Shown piece after piece: positions 33,057 to 43,254 of a DNA stretch of 64,000 bases. Source of the DNA: Siphonodentalium dalli (lineage: Eukaryota > Mollusca > Scaphopoda > Gadilida > Siphonodentaliidae); the NCBI GenBank assembly GCA_032622095.1, contig CP136069.1, forward strand, positions 12,816,450 to 12,880,449, read 5' to 3'. The notes below the pieces were generated by a model. It worked only from the letters and a program-made list of their open reading frames with translations. It made no database searches and was not told the DNA's origin. The position numbers and the translations under genes are program-made. The stretch's first letter is position 1, and each line of letters starts with the position of its first letter.

Positions 33057-33722
33057 TAGGTATGCATGACTGATAAACATTAGGTAACAAATTACCTGTC
33101 TGAATCCCGTGAGATAAAGAAATAATTATAGTAAATGAATTGGCGAGAACTTTTGGGGGAAAATTTGAAAAGTAAAGTTGAGGCATTTTGACAGCCTTTT
33201 AATACCAAAGAAAATACAAATTATGCCTTTCTGATACTTACATAATATTAATAAATCTGAAATCCTGTCTCTTTTATTGGAAATTCCAGAATAGAGGATT
33301 TATAAGAAACTCCCTCAATTATCACATCACCAAAGGAAGATTAGATCCTGTTTACACAAAAAATAAACAAATTGAACCGAAAATTTCCTCTTGACATAAC
33401 ACAGGAGCATGAGTTTGTGAGAGCGTGACTCGCTATAATACAGAAAAACTCAATCATTGAGAGAGGTGTCTGTGTTGGATAGCTCTTGCTTCATCAGTCT
33501 TTCTCTGATCACTAACCAGGCAAGTGAGATTCTACGATCTTTGACATTTTACAAGCTCTTCACTATACAGGCTTATAGCAGAGAAGATCTTTACCACTAT
33601 CATTGCTAACAATCAGTTGTAACAATCAAACATCTCATGGTGTGAGTAGATATACTTTTGATTTGAGTTATTTGCTTGAGTCCAAAAAGATAAATTATTC
33701 TTCTGATGATGGTACAGAAATA
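33057..33722. other. Unassigned sequence
   Basis: AT-rich; no exon or repeat recognised. Confidence 0.4.
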
Positions 33723-33937
33723 CAGTAATGCTCTAATTAATTGACCTCTTATCCACAGCAGAATTATGGGTAACTTTTCAGGATTTAGTCGGAAATATGG
33801 CTTGTTGCCATTCATCGGAAAGCTCTCGGGGAGAGCTTTCCGATGAATGGCAACAAGCCATATTTCCGACTAAATCCTGAAAAGTTACCCATAATTCTGC
33901 TGTAGTTAAAGAGTCGATTACTTAGGGCATTATACTG
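33723..33937. mobile_element. Family A palindromic MITE
   Basis: Complete copy, apex CTCGGGGAGAG, right end slightly altered (GGCATTATACTG). Confidence 0.9.
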
Positions 33938-34610
33938 TATATAACAATTGAGTTGTTCAGCAAATTACATTTGTTGTGTGTATGAATCCCTTTGAACTAC
34001 TATAGTATCCAAGGCTCAAAATAATTATTTTTTAACTGACTCAAAATGACAGGCACCAATTGGATGGTGTTGGTCATTTCAAAATGGTGCCTGTCGAATT
34101 TTCAGATATACTGTATGAGACAGTATTTAAATTTACAATCGACAAATTATTCGTCAATGATGCGCACATTTTAGTGAGCGTCCATTCACCACCTGGGAAA
34201 ACCCTATGTTATTTTTGTTTTCAAAAGTTCAAAAACTTTACTAAATACACATGCAATTCACAAACGACATAATTATATTCACTCTGAATTGATCTGAAAT
34301 TTTTTACTTTCAATGTCCTATTTGGCCAGTAGTAGCTCCTTGGATGTACCCAAACAGATACAGATTGTTTTAAAATATGCATCGGACAATATTATATGAC
34401 CATGACCGGCCACTTATTTTAAACCTTGCTAGTATCTATTTCAGATTGTGCAGTACTTGTGTGGTTGAATACTTACATACTAGTAAATGGGGTAATAAAT
34501 CTGAAATCATGTCACTTTCAATGCAAGACCAGAATAGAGAATTTATAGGAAACTCCCTTAATTATAGGCTATATATAGCAGATATGGCAGAGTAGCATGT
34601 TATATATATA
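33938..34610. other. Unassigned sequence with a small hairpin
   Basis: At 34049-34095 GACAGGCACCA and TGGTGCCTGTC form the arms of a hairpin with a 24-bp loop. No exon is recognised. Confidence 0.45.
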
Positions 34611-34830
34611 CAGTAATGCCCTAAGTAATGGACTCCAGTGAAAATTTAACCACAGCAGAATTATGGGTAACTTTTCACGATTTAGTCGGAAATATGGCTT
34701 GTTGCCATTCATCGGAAAGCTCTCGGTGAGAGCTTTCCAATGAATGCAACAAGCCATATTTCCGACTAAATCTTATACAGTTACCTATAATTCTGCTGCG
34801 GTTAAGGAGTCAATTTTTTAGGGCATTACT
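34611..34830. mobile_element. Family A palindromic MITE with small insertion
   Basis: Both arms are present. The left arm carries an extra GTGAAAATT after GACTCCA, and the right end reads GCATTACTAT. Confidence 0.85.
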
Positions 34831-34984
34831 ATATCTCACAATGCACTCTGGCTGAGCTAAGTGCTCTGTTTTACTGGGTATTGTATCTCTTTCATATTGA
34901 AACATAACATATTTCCGACTATATCCTGAAAAATTACCCATAAATCTGCTGTGGTTAAGACGTCGATTACTTAGAGCATTACTG
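34831..34984. repeat. Empty-site copy of the 9.8-kb repeat, then half family A MITE
   Basis: 34835-34905 matches the sequence around the insertion at 9821-10032 without the MITE. From 34906 a right arm of family A follows. Confidence 0.75.
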
Positions 34985-35034
34985 TATATATAGGCTATAT
35001 GTAGTAGATATGGCACAGTAGCATGTTATATATA

Positions 35035-35285
35035 CATGTACGTCTCCGAAACATGCAGAGCATTGCTCTTTGAACATGTCTGGGACTATACACCACACAA
35101 GGTATCTTTGAGTCGCAAGGCGCGCTCGCTGTCATGGACCAGGGTTCGAATCCCACTCAATCCCAAAAAAATTAGCACTGTCTCAAAACTTACATTTGCT
35201 TCTAAAAATATGGGCCTTGTGTGTTTGTATAGTCCCAGACATGTTCAAAGGGCAATGCTCGGCTTGTTTTGGAGACGTATATATA
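35035..35285. mobile_element. Foldback element enclosing a tRNA-like B box
   Basis: Inverted repeats of about 68 bp match: GAACATGTCTGGGACTATAC at the left against GTATAGTCCCAGACATGTTC at the right, extending to GTACGTCTCCGAAAC and GTTTTGGAGACGTAT. Between them lies GCGCGCTCGCTGTCATGG and a perfect RNA polymerase III B-box core, GGTTCGAATCC (35151-35161). No A box or cloverleaf is convincing, so this is a tRNA-derived relic, not a tRNA gene. Confidence 0.65.
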
Positions 35286-35311
35286 ACATGCCATATATTC
35301 CCCGCTTTATT

Positions 35312-35394
35312 TTTTCAACTTTATAAGGTTCCCTGTCAAAACTTCAAAAAGTTCCCAGGTTTTATACTTGTAGAATATGATATCTACGGCTGTT
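35312..35394 (+). pseudogene. Exon-like segment, copy of that at 58.8 kb
   Basis: The reading KVPCQNFKKFPGFILVEYD matches KLPCCNIKKFPGFELVEYD at 58.8 kb both in protein and in DNA (TCAAAAAGTTCCCAGGTTTT in both). It stops exactly where a type IV MITE starts (about 35396), and a foldback element ends just upstream. No splice donor is present. No protein family is recognised. Presence of two copies, both bounded by hairpin elements, suggests a coding fragment carried by transposition or an ORF relic of an unknown element. Confidence 0.4.
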
Positions 35395-35396
35395 TA

Positions 35397-35860
35397 TATG
35401 TGACCCGCCATATCAAATCCAGTTGCAAGTCGGGATTTTTTTACCCTGTGCCAATGCATTCTCTTATATATGCGAGTCGACCATAGGTCGCCTCGCATAT
35501 ATAAGAGAATGCATTGGCCTAACAATTTTTTATCATTTGTTTTAAATAAATGTTTCTTAAAAGTTTTAGGACATAAAAAAAAAAAACATCCATTACCCTG
35601 CAGGGAGCCCCACACATATATAGAAGCATATAGAAGAGTGTCGTCTGCTCATGTTTGTCTGGGGCTCTGTATGGGTGAAATTATAAAATTGTTAAAGAAT
35701 ACAAGAAAAAATTATTAAAATTGTAAAAAATTGTTAGGCCAATGCATTCTCTTATATATGCGAGGCGACCTATGGTCGACTCGCATATATAAGAGAATGC
35801 ATTGGCACAGGGTAAAAAAATCCCGACTTCGGACTGGATTTAATATGGCAGGTCACATAT
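35397..35860. mobile_element. Type IV double-hairpin MITE, complete
   Basis: The terminal repeats ATGTGACCCGCCATATCAAA and its reverse complement (TTTAATATGGCAGGTCACAT) bound two core hairpins. The middle block is CATCCATTACCCTGCAGGG to GGGGCTCTGTATGGGTG. This is the reference copy for type IV. Confidence 0.9.
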
Positions 35861-36072
35861 CTAGTGTAGAGATTCATGGCATGATAAAGCTCTGACTTCC
35901 TGTATCCGTTGGAAGTACGAATATTCTTTGAGAATGAGAAGATCTTTGACATTTTACGAGCTTGCCACATTAAAGCATTGAGTTTGAAGAGGGAACCAGT
36001 ATCTTTACTAGGTTCACATGTTAGTATAATCTAACAATCAGATGTAAAAATCTCACAGGGTCAGTTGATATA

Positions 36073-36530
36073 CTAGCCTGGATATAGTGTGTCTGACATT
36101 TGCAGAATGAGGTCCCCAGAGGGTGAATTTAGTGACGCTATCCCGCATAGCGGGCTAGCCTCACTAAATTCACCCTCTGGGGACCTCATTCTGCTCAGGC
36201 CTCATCTTTTCTGGAAAGTTTGTTTGTTATCAAATTTCTATAGAAACTTCTTCACATAGATTCTATTTCTTTTTTAGTTTTGTTTCTCTTTATCCCCAAA
36301 TTGGCAGATGACACATTGCATAATCGAGGTTCGCAATGGGTGTACATCACAATATTCACCATTTGGGAACTTCAATCTGAGTCTACGTCTCCCACAGCAG
36401 ATGAGGCCATGCAGAATGAGGTCCCCAGAGGGTGAATTTGGTGATGCTAGCCCACTATGCAGGATAGCATCATTAAATTGACCCTCTGAGGACCTCATTC
36501 TGCAAGTGACAGGCACACTACTCAGGCTTG
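36073..36530. mobile_element. hAT-like MITE, full length
   Basis: CTAGCCTGGATATAGTG to ACTCAGGCTTG with both hairpins. About 45 bp on its left (AATCAGATGTAAAAATCTCA onward) recur before the copy at 36747. Confidence 0.85.
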
Positions 36531-36532
36531 TA

Positions 36533-36687
36533 CAGTAATGCTCGGAAATATGGCTTGTTGCCATTTATCGGAAAGCTCTCGCCGAGAGCTTTCCGATGAA
36601 TGGCAACAAGCCATATTTCCGACTAAATCCTGAAAAGTTACCCATAATTCTGCTGTGGTTAAGAAGTCGATTAATTAGAGCATTGCT
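36533..36687. mobile_element. Family A MITE with left-arm deletion
   Basis: It starts CAGTAATGCTCGGAAATATGG, missing about 60 bp of the left arm; the right arm is complete. It abuts the hAT-like element. Confidence 0.85.
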
Positions 36688-36746
36688 GTATCTTCAAGAA
36701 TAAACTAACAATCAGATGTAAAAATCTCACGGGTCAGTTGATATAT

Positions 36747-37171
36747 AAGCCTGGATATAGTGTGTCTGACATTTTGCAGAATGAGGTCCCCAGAGGGTGA
36801 ATTTAGTGATGCTATCATGCAATGGTGGGCTAGCATCACCAACTTCACCCTCTGGGAACCTCATTCTGCTTAGGCCTCAACTGCTATGGGAGACCTTGGA
36901 TCAAATTGTAGTTCTCCAGTTGAAACTGGTGGATATTCACCCATTAGTACGTCACCTCGATTATGCATTTTATCTTCTACAAATTTGAACCTGAACTGAA
37001 TGGAAAAAGTAAATAAAACAATGTTATTTTGAGACAATAGATATTTCTCAGAAGATGAGGCCTAAGCAGAATGAGGTCCCTCAGAGGATGCTGTGTGGGG
37101 TAGAATAATTAAATTCACCCTCTGATGACGACCTAATTCTGCAAATGACAGACACACTATTTCCAGGCTTG
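36747..37171. mobile_element. hAT-like MITE, full length
   Basis: TAAGCCTGGATATAGTG to TATTTCCAGGCTTG. The second hairpin is reduced. The left flank is duplicated from 36025-36072. Confidence 0.85.
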
Positions 37172-37189
37172 TAAAAATACATGTAAGCA

Positions 37190-38130
37190 GCGAAGCACTC
37201 TCCTGATTCCCAGTCATTCATTTCCAGGGTTGTTCAGATAATAAGTTCAACAAACAACATAATTAAAGCTCATTAACATCCCAAGGCTTAAAATAAACAA
37301 AATAATAAAATGAATGAATAAATGGTATTGAAATAACTACGCATCATAGTCTATTCACCTAAAATTAAAGGGTTTCCCATTCATTCATTTGTCGGGATGA
37401 TCATCATCCTGCGGTTCTGTCAACTTATTCAAATGAATTAATGGTAATCAAGTAACTACCCATCATAAAGCTTCCAGCTTAGCAGGGTTAAAAATCAAAA
37501 AATTTCAACAGCTATAAAATTGGTATAATTATATGTAGGGATGTTTATATATAAATATAAGCATTTGACAAAAGCAGAGAAACACCCTCTTGATTCCCAG
37601 TCATTCATTTGTAGGGATGTTCAGGTAATAGCTAGGTTCAACAAATTGCTGAACGTTCCTGTAAATAAATGAATAAATGGGAATCAAGTAACTACTCATC
37701 AGGGAATATCCACCAACTAAAGCGTTAAACATTTGACAGCCTTGAGATCGGACAATGTTAGAACTCATCAATGTATACCATCAGTATCACATTCGTTAGC
37801 ATTGACGGATGTTCAGATATTATATTCAGATAAACAGCGGGTCACCCTGTAGATTCCCAATCATTCATTTACACGATGTTCAGATAATTAGTTCAACAAA
37901 CATCCCTAGGCTGCACATAGCTGTAAATCTGAACATTTTATCAGCTATAAGATTGGTATATATATATATGCAGGGATGTTTATATATATGTATAAGCATT
38001 CGACAAGCAGAGAAACAATCTTAATTCCAAGTCATTCATTTGTAGAGATGTTCAGATCATAGGTTCAACAAATTGCTGAACATTCCTGTAAATAAATGAA
38101 TAAATTGGAATCGAGTAATTACTCATCAGG
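37190..38130. repeat. Diverged repeats related to the 68-bp satellite
   Basis: Four or five passes of AGTCATTCATTTGTAGGGATG, TTCAGATAATAGGTTCAAC and, in opposite sense, TGAACATTCCTGTAAATAAA with TAACTACTCATCAGGG. The satellite core GATGAGTAGTTA...GGAAATGTTCAGATAATA appears here in both orientations, suggesting a hairpin ancestor of the 2.8-7.2 kb array. Confidence 0.6.
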
Positions 38131-38374
38131 GACTATCCACCCACTAAAGGGTTTTAATTCTAAACATGCGTTTGTTACTTACTTAGCAAATGTTAGAAAT
38201 CGTCTGAATACCATCCACATCACCATCATTGTCCTCTGGATCATTCCGGGAGCTGCACATAGTAAATAGCTTTCTATTTAGATTGTAGGCGGCTCTAAAG
38301 TCAAAATCATTCACATCCCGGGGATAATGACCCCAATAGGTTAAAGGTCACTACACTTCTTATACCTATAGGTC

Positions 38375-38832
38375 CAGGCCTGAGTTTAGTGTGCCTGTCA
38401 TTTGCAGAATGAGGTCCCCAGGTGAATTTAGTTATGCTATTCCGCATAATGGGCTAGCATCACTAAATTCACCCTCTGGGGACCTCATTCTGCTTAGGCC
38501 TTATCTTCTCTGGAAAGTTTCTTTATTATCAAATTTCTATAGAAACTTCTTCACTAAGATTCCATTTCTTTTTTTGTTTAGTTTCTCTATATCCCCAAAT
38601 TGGCAGACGACACATTGCATAATCGAGGTTCGCAATGGGTGCACATCACAATATTCACCATTTGAGAACTTCAATCTGAGTCTATGTCTCCCATAGCAGA
38701 TGAGGCCATGCAGAATGAGGTCCCCAGAGGGTGAATTTTGTAAATGCTTGTCCGCTATGTGGGATAGCGTCGCTAAATTCACCCTCTGGGGACCTCATTT
38801 TGCAAATGACAGACACACTAAACTCAGACTTG
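38375..38832. mobile_element. hAT-like MITE, full length (458 bp)
   Basis: Exact 8-bp direct repeats TATAGGTC flank it (38367-38374, 38833-38840). A 5-bp deletion shortens the first arm (CCCCAGGTGAATTT). Confidence 0.92.
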
Positions 38833-38934
38833 TATAGGTCACTATGTGACTATAATCCTCTTAATCCTCTTAATTCTCCATCAATGTTTGAGTAAGACAT
38901 TTAGTGCCACATACTATCAATATCTATACAGGTA

Positions 38935-39147
38935 CAGTAATGCTCTAATTAATCAACTTCTTAACCACAGCAGAATTATGGGTAACTTTTCAGGATTTAG
39001 TCGGAAATATGGCTTGTTGCCATTCATCGGAAAGCTCTCCCCGAGAGCTTTCTGATGAATGGCAACAAGCCATATTTCCGACTAAATCCTGAAAAGTTAC
39101 CCATAATTCTGCTTTGGTTAAGAGGTCGATTAATTAGAGCATTACTG
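38935..39147. mobile_element. Family A palindromic MITE
   Basis: Complete copy flanked by TA, apex CTCTCCCCGAGAG. Confidence 0.9.
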
Positions 39148-39417
39148 TACCTAATATTATGATCTGGAAAGTGTTACCATTTCTGACTATGGTTTTCGTG
39201 TATTATCTGCTAGTCATTTTGTCATCTGCTTATATTTTTGAACATCCCTCCAGATGATTAATAGACCATTCCAATACAAGCCTGAATTTAGCTTGGTAAC
39301 ATCTACAGGTTACAAACAACTAATTATATAGAGTTACGCTTCTTGAAACTCGAGTCAGCATAAAAAAAAATTCTGGCTGCTGATTGGTTGATTATCATTG
39401 AGGGAAATATCCCTAAT

Positions 39418-39657
39418 CGGGAACAGAAAATTATAACCTACGTAAATATGGCGATCGTGTATGTTTAGATGTCCAGGAAGAGTCTGGTGGTGTCCAGAAG
39501 TTACGGAAGGGGTCGTGGTATTTTTATGCTGCTGATTTTTGTGCAGTAAATGGGGTAGTTGTGGAAATGCAAGATTATCGTTTGAAAAAAATACCGAAAA
39601 GGGCGCGTTTGTTGTCACATACTGGTGCAGAGGATGACGTTCTAAGGGGAAATTGAC
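39418..39657 (+). CDS. Candidate exon without early ATG, unidentified
   Basis: After a TAA at about 39415 one frame stays open for about 80 codons. It reads NLRKYGDRVCLDVQEESGG, then a block with WYFYAADFCAVNG and VVVEMQDYRLKKIPKRARLL, and closes in AEDDVLRGN and TGA. Its composition (mixed charged and hydrophobic residues, Cys, Trp) is unlike the low-complexity frames common in this window. An inverted CCAAT box (GATTGGTTGATTA) and GTAAATATGGCGATC, which resembles a YY1-type promoter element, lie just upstream. The minus strand is also open over 118 codons, so coding is not certain. No protein family is recognised. It sits between two clusters of MITEs. Confidence 0.25.
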
Positions 39658-39741
39658 CACTTGAAGTTCAAATAGGTCAAACCCATGGCCGGCGGGACTT
39701 TTAGTTAACACTGTCGCCTATGGAAAATAATTAGTTGTGTG

Positions 39742-39806
39742 TAACCACCAAATTCACCCTCTGGGGACATCATTCTGCAAATGACAGGCATGCTAAACTC
39801 GGGCTT
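39742..39806. mobile_element. hAT-like MITE, right end only
   Basis: ACCAAATTCACCCTCTGGGG to CTCGGGCTTG; the remainder is lost. Confidence 0.7.
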
Positions 39807-39818
39807 GGTAGGGTTATA

Positions 39819-39984
39819 CAGTAATGCCCTAAATAATCGACTCCTTAACCACAGCAAGGGTAATTTTTCAGGATTTAGTCGGAGCTTTCCGATGAATGGC
39901 AACAAGCCATATATCCGACTAAATCCTGAAAAATTACCTACAATTCTGCTCTGGTTAAGGAGTTGATTATTTAGGGCATTACTG
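39819..39984. mobile_element. Family A MITE, apex-deleted
   Basis: Outer arms are complete. The left arm from CGGAAATATGG to the apex is missing. Confidence 0.85.
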
Positions 39985-40233
39985 TAGTTCTGGGAGACCT
40001 TGGAAGAAAATAAAAACAAACACTTCAGAATGCAGAGGCAAAGGTTATAATTATAACCACTGAAGTGAAAACAGTTTAGAACAATAATTTAATCATTTCC
40101 TCTAACGGAGATAACAAAGGCGTTTATTTGAATTTCCTGCCAATAGATGAAATATTACCTCCTGTGAAGACATGAAGAAATGTGCAGGCAATATGTCAAA
40201 GGTCTGGGGTGGAATGGGATATCATAATGGAAT

Positions 40234-40643
40234 CATGCCTGAATATAGTGTGATATTTGCAGAATGAGGTCCCCAGAGGGTAAATTTAGTGACGCTATCC
40301 CACACAGCAGGCTAGCATCACCAATTCACCCTCTGACTGGACCTCATTCTGCTTAGGCCTCAACTGCTATGAGAGGCCTATAGGATCAGATTGAGGTTCC
40401 CCATTTGAAGCTGGTGATGTGATGTTTACCCATTATATAGTCACCTCGATTATGCATTTTATCTTCTGCAAATTAGGGGATGTAGAAACTTTCCAGAAGG
40501 GAAAAAGTAACCAAAAACAGTGTTAATTTGATACTATAGATACTTCCTAGAAGATGAGGTCTAAGCCGAATGAGTTCCCAAGAGGGTGAATTTGGTGATG
40601 CTAGCCCACCACTAAATTCAACCTCAGGGGACTTCATTGTGCA
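40234..40643. mobile_element. hAT-like MITE, right end degraded
   Basis: CATGCCTGAATATAGTG, first hairpin, spacer, and a shortened second hairpin ending TTCATTGTGCA. The terminal CTTG is lost. Confidence 0.75.
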
Positions 40644-40824
40644 TACATTAATTAAGAAGATTTTTTTTTCGATAGTAAATAGAGTTCCTGTTTATCTTGG
40701 AATTTGTTCCTACCAAAAGCTATGGAAGCATGATTTATATATAATACAATATTTTTCTCTAAAAAATTATAGAAATATGAGTTTGAAAAACAGAGGAACA
40801 TTAAAGGTCTTATAGTTCCTACAG

Positions 40825-41118
40825 AACGGCCCTGTGCCAAATGCATTCTCTTATATATGCGAGTCAACCATAGGTCGCCTCGCATATATAAGAGAATGCA
40901 TGGGCTTAACACATATTAAAAATGATAAAATTGTCAAAGAATGTAGAAAAATATTATAAAAATTGTTTAAAAATGTAAGAAAAAATTATAAAATTGTTAA
41001 AGAATGTAAGAAAAAATGGTAAAAAGTGTTTATTTTAGGCCAATGCATTCTCTTATATATGTGAGGCGACCTATGGTCGACTCGCATATATAAGAGAATG
41101 CATTGGCACAGGGCATAA
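40825..41118. mobile_element. TTAA MITE type II, termini degraded
   Basis: Two core hairpins with CAGAACGGCCCTGTGCC at the left and GGCACAGGGCATAAC at the right. The ACCCAACA termini are lost. Confidence 0.75.
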
Positions 41119-41529
41119 CATAATTAATGGCCAAGAAAAATATTTCTATTGTTCTAAAAAAATCGAACAATTTCTGAAGGAAAAACAAAACGATTCTAAT
41201 TTTACACCTGTATGTGAATTGAGGAATTTACGAGCTAAGGAGCAATTAATTTTCTCTAATTTCCGCCTTCCCCCTTGTAATTACGAATTATAAAGTCTGG
41301 TATGAGGAAACTTGGAGTGATTAATTCCTCCCATTCTGAGAAATAGAGCAGCACTGGCTGACACCTGTTTGTAAACAAGCATCAAACAACTAAATTTTTG
41401 GTAGCACGTTTGATCAAAGACGATCTGTCGGCACTGATATGTCTATGCCTGTCTGGCATTTCCTGTTAACACTGTAGAGTTCATGATATTACATCTGTCC
41501 CAGTTTGTTTAGCAACCACAGGAAAAGTT
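41119..41529. other. Unassigned sequence
   Basis: No exon or repeat recognised. Confidence 0.4.
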
Positions 41530-41533
41530 TTAA

Positions 41534-41965
41534 CCCTTTACCCAACAAAACGGCCAAAAACGCCCAAATAAAGCTTCAACAGCCTAAAATATCTTCATTC
41601 TGTCTCAATAACACCATACAAATATGGATATCATTGACCACATTGTGATGGTTACAGTTATGCCCTGTGCCAATGCATTCTCTTATATATGCGAGTCGAC
41701 CATAGGTCGACTCACATATATAAGAGAATGCATTGCCCTAAAAAAATACTTTTTACCATTTTTTTTTATACATTCTTTAACAATTTTATAATTTTTTCTT
41801 ACATTTTAAACAATTTTTATAATATTTTTCTACATTCTTTGACAATTTTATCATTTTTAATATGTGTTAAGCCAATGCATTCTCTTATATACGTGAGGCG
41901 ACCTATGGTCGACTCGCATATATAAGAGAATGCATTGGGACAGGGCCGTTCTGTTGGGTAAAGTT
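41534..41965. mobile_element. TTAA MITE type II
   Basis: CCCTTTACCCAACAAAACGG and CCGTTCTGTTGGGTAAAG with TTAA on both sides. Orientation is opposite to the copy at 30.0 kb. Confidence 0.9.
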
Positions 41966-42068
41966 TTAAGAGTAATACTGATATATTATTATTTGTTTTC
42001 AGGATATTGTTTTACAATTTGAGCTACTTTTAAAATTCAACTCGTTTTTGATAGAATTTGGAACTAAT

Positions 42069-42176
42069 AAGTAATGCCCTAAATAATCGACTCCTTAACC
42101 ACATCAGAATTATGGGTAACTTTTCAGGATTTAGTCGGAAATATGGCTTGCTGCCATTCGTCGGAAAGCTCTCACT
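42069..42176. mobile_element. Family A MITE, left half only
   Basis: The left arm runs to GGAAAGCTCTCACTGA at the apex. Confidence 0.8.
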
Positions 42177-42344
42177 GATATTTATGATTGATATAAGTAC
42201 ATGTATAAAATCTGTCTATAGTTTTACATTCTTTCTGTTTTTGGCGGTTTTAACGGATGTGAATATTTTAACAGCAATAACATCGTGAAGGCCTTCCGTG
42301 CCTTTAAACCTTTCTATTCTAAAGCATCATTGATAAGTGCCCTT

Positions 42345-42430
42345 ACCAAAATGTCCTAGGATATCCTAGGAATAAAACCTTGGAATAGTTCGGAAAATTC
42401 CTTGGAATTCCTAGGATATCCTAGGATCGG
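42345..42430. repeat. Duplicated 16-bp palindrome
   Basis: CCTAGGATATCCTAGG occurs at about 42354 and 42410, with related CCTTGGAATTCC and CTTGGAATAG between. It leads into the ACCAAG-type minisatellite. Confidence 0.75.
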
Positions 42431-42479
42431 AGACCTTGGAAATCCTTGGGCCGGTATTGGAACGTTAAAGCTTGGAATA

Positions 42480-42691
42480 CCTCAGCATTGATTCAACCAA
42501 GCTCATCCAAGGATTTCCAAGCTATAAAATATCTTAATCATAACTTTTCCGAGCTTTACCAAGGTTGCAGCCTAGCTTTACCAAGCTTTACCAAGGTTTC
42601 CAGCCAAGCTTTACCGAGCTTTACCGAGCTTTACCAAGGTTATCAACCAACCTTTACCAAGCATTACCAAGCTTTACCAATGTTTCCAACC
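42480..42691. repeat. AGCTTTACCAAG minisatellite, left part
   Basis: Short units AGCTTTACCAAGCTTTACC and AAGGTTTCCAACC. The array is split by the PLE at 42692-43363 and resumes at 43364. Confidence 0.9.
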
Positions 42692-42715
42692 TATAACATA
42701 ATAAACAATCTATTT

Positions 42716-43045
42716 CTAGAAGTCTTTCTTATTCATCCCGAATGGTTGAAGTGTTCTCAGTCGGTACATCCAGTTGATCTCCTCTGATTTCCTCTTCATT
42801 TTTGAGGAATATGTCTCTGGGTCAGTTTTCAGGACAGACATATATAACTTGGTATTTTAAGTTGACTGGGTGGGTGTTTTGTTATACAGAAGTGGTCAGC
42901 TACTGTGGTGTCCTTTTATGAAGGTCCCACAAACCTGTGATTTGTTAGGGATCCTTGCTCTGACCAGAATATCCTTCAAGTTGGGATTTTTTCTATGGGC
43001 CAATAAGGGTGGATCAGAAAAAAGTTTTCCTGGACTTGCATGGTA
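42716..43045 (-). pseudogene. PLE linker and GIY-YIG C-terminal fragments
   Basis: On the minus strand, 43045-42896 reads LFSDPPLLAHRKNPNLKDIL then VRARIPNKS to a stop. This matches PPLLARRRPPNLKDILTKAK of the copy at 46 kb, the linker preceding the PLE endonuclease. After about 45 bp the frame VLKTDPETYSS, EEINWMYRLRTLQPFGMNKK closes at 42716; it matches the end of the GIY-YIG domain (WIFALRTLTPLGLNRK). The Cys-rich segment and catalytic GIY-YIG core are deleted, and no reverse transcriptase is present. It is therefore inactive. Both fragments run head-on to the promoter and ribozyme-like segment on the plus strand. Confidence 0.8.
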
Positions 43046-43150
43046 CCTGGCGATCTACACATTGGCGGTCTACTCGGCGGTCTACTTTGACCCCCGAGTT
43101 CAACCCTGGCGGTCTACACTTGACCACCATGTGACCAATGGCGGTCTACC
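43046..43150 (+). repeat. TGGCGGTCTAC repeats in the pseudo-LTR
   Basis: Five copies of (T/C)GGCG(G/A)TCTAC occur between 43047 and 43150, just upstream of the CCAAT/TATA block. They may be promoter-associated subrepeats. Confidence 0.7.
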
Positions 43151-43235
43151 TTTCAACCAATTGGAAACAATCGATATATCTGACCAATCACGGAGCAGGA
43201 GATGACGTCACCCCTGGGGTAGGGTATATAAGGCC
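43133..43235 (+). promoter_or_regulatory. CCAAT/CRE/TATA promoter of PLE 1
   Basis: CCAAT boxes lie at 43135, about 43157 and 43184, a perfect CRE TGACGTCA at 43203-43210, and TATATAAG at 43225-43232. The order and spacing are those of an RNA polymerase II core promoter. Initiation 25-30 bp after the TATA box would fall at the first base of the hammerhead-like fold. Confidence 0.65.
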
Positions 43236-43254
43236 GACCACACGGCCATTCATT

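Noticed and set aside
35100-35170. A functional tRNA gene
   Set aside because: A good B box is present but no A box, acceptor stem pairing or anticodon arm could be drawn.
42446-42787. 113-codon plus-strand frame with SFTELYQG-type repeats
   Set aside because: It runs through the AGCTTTACCAAG minisatellite and into the antisense end of PLE 1.
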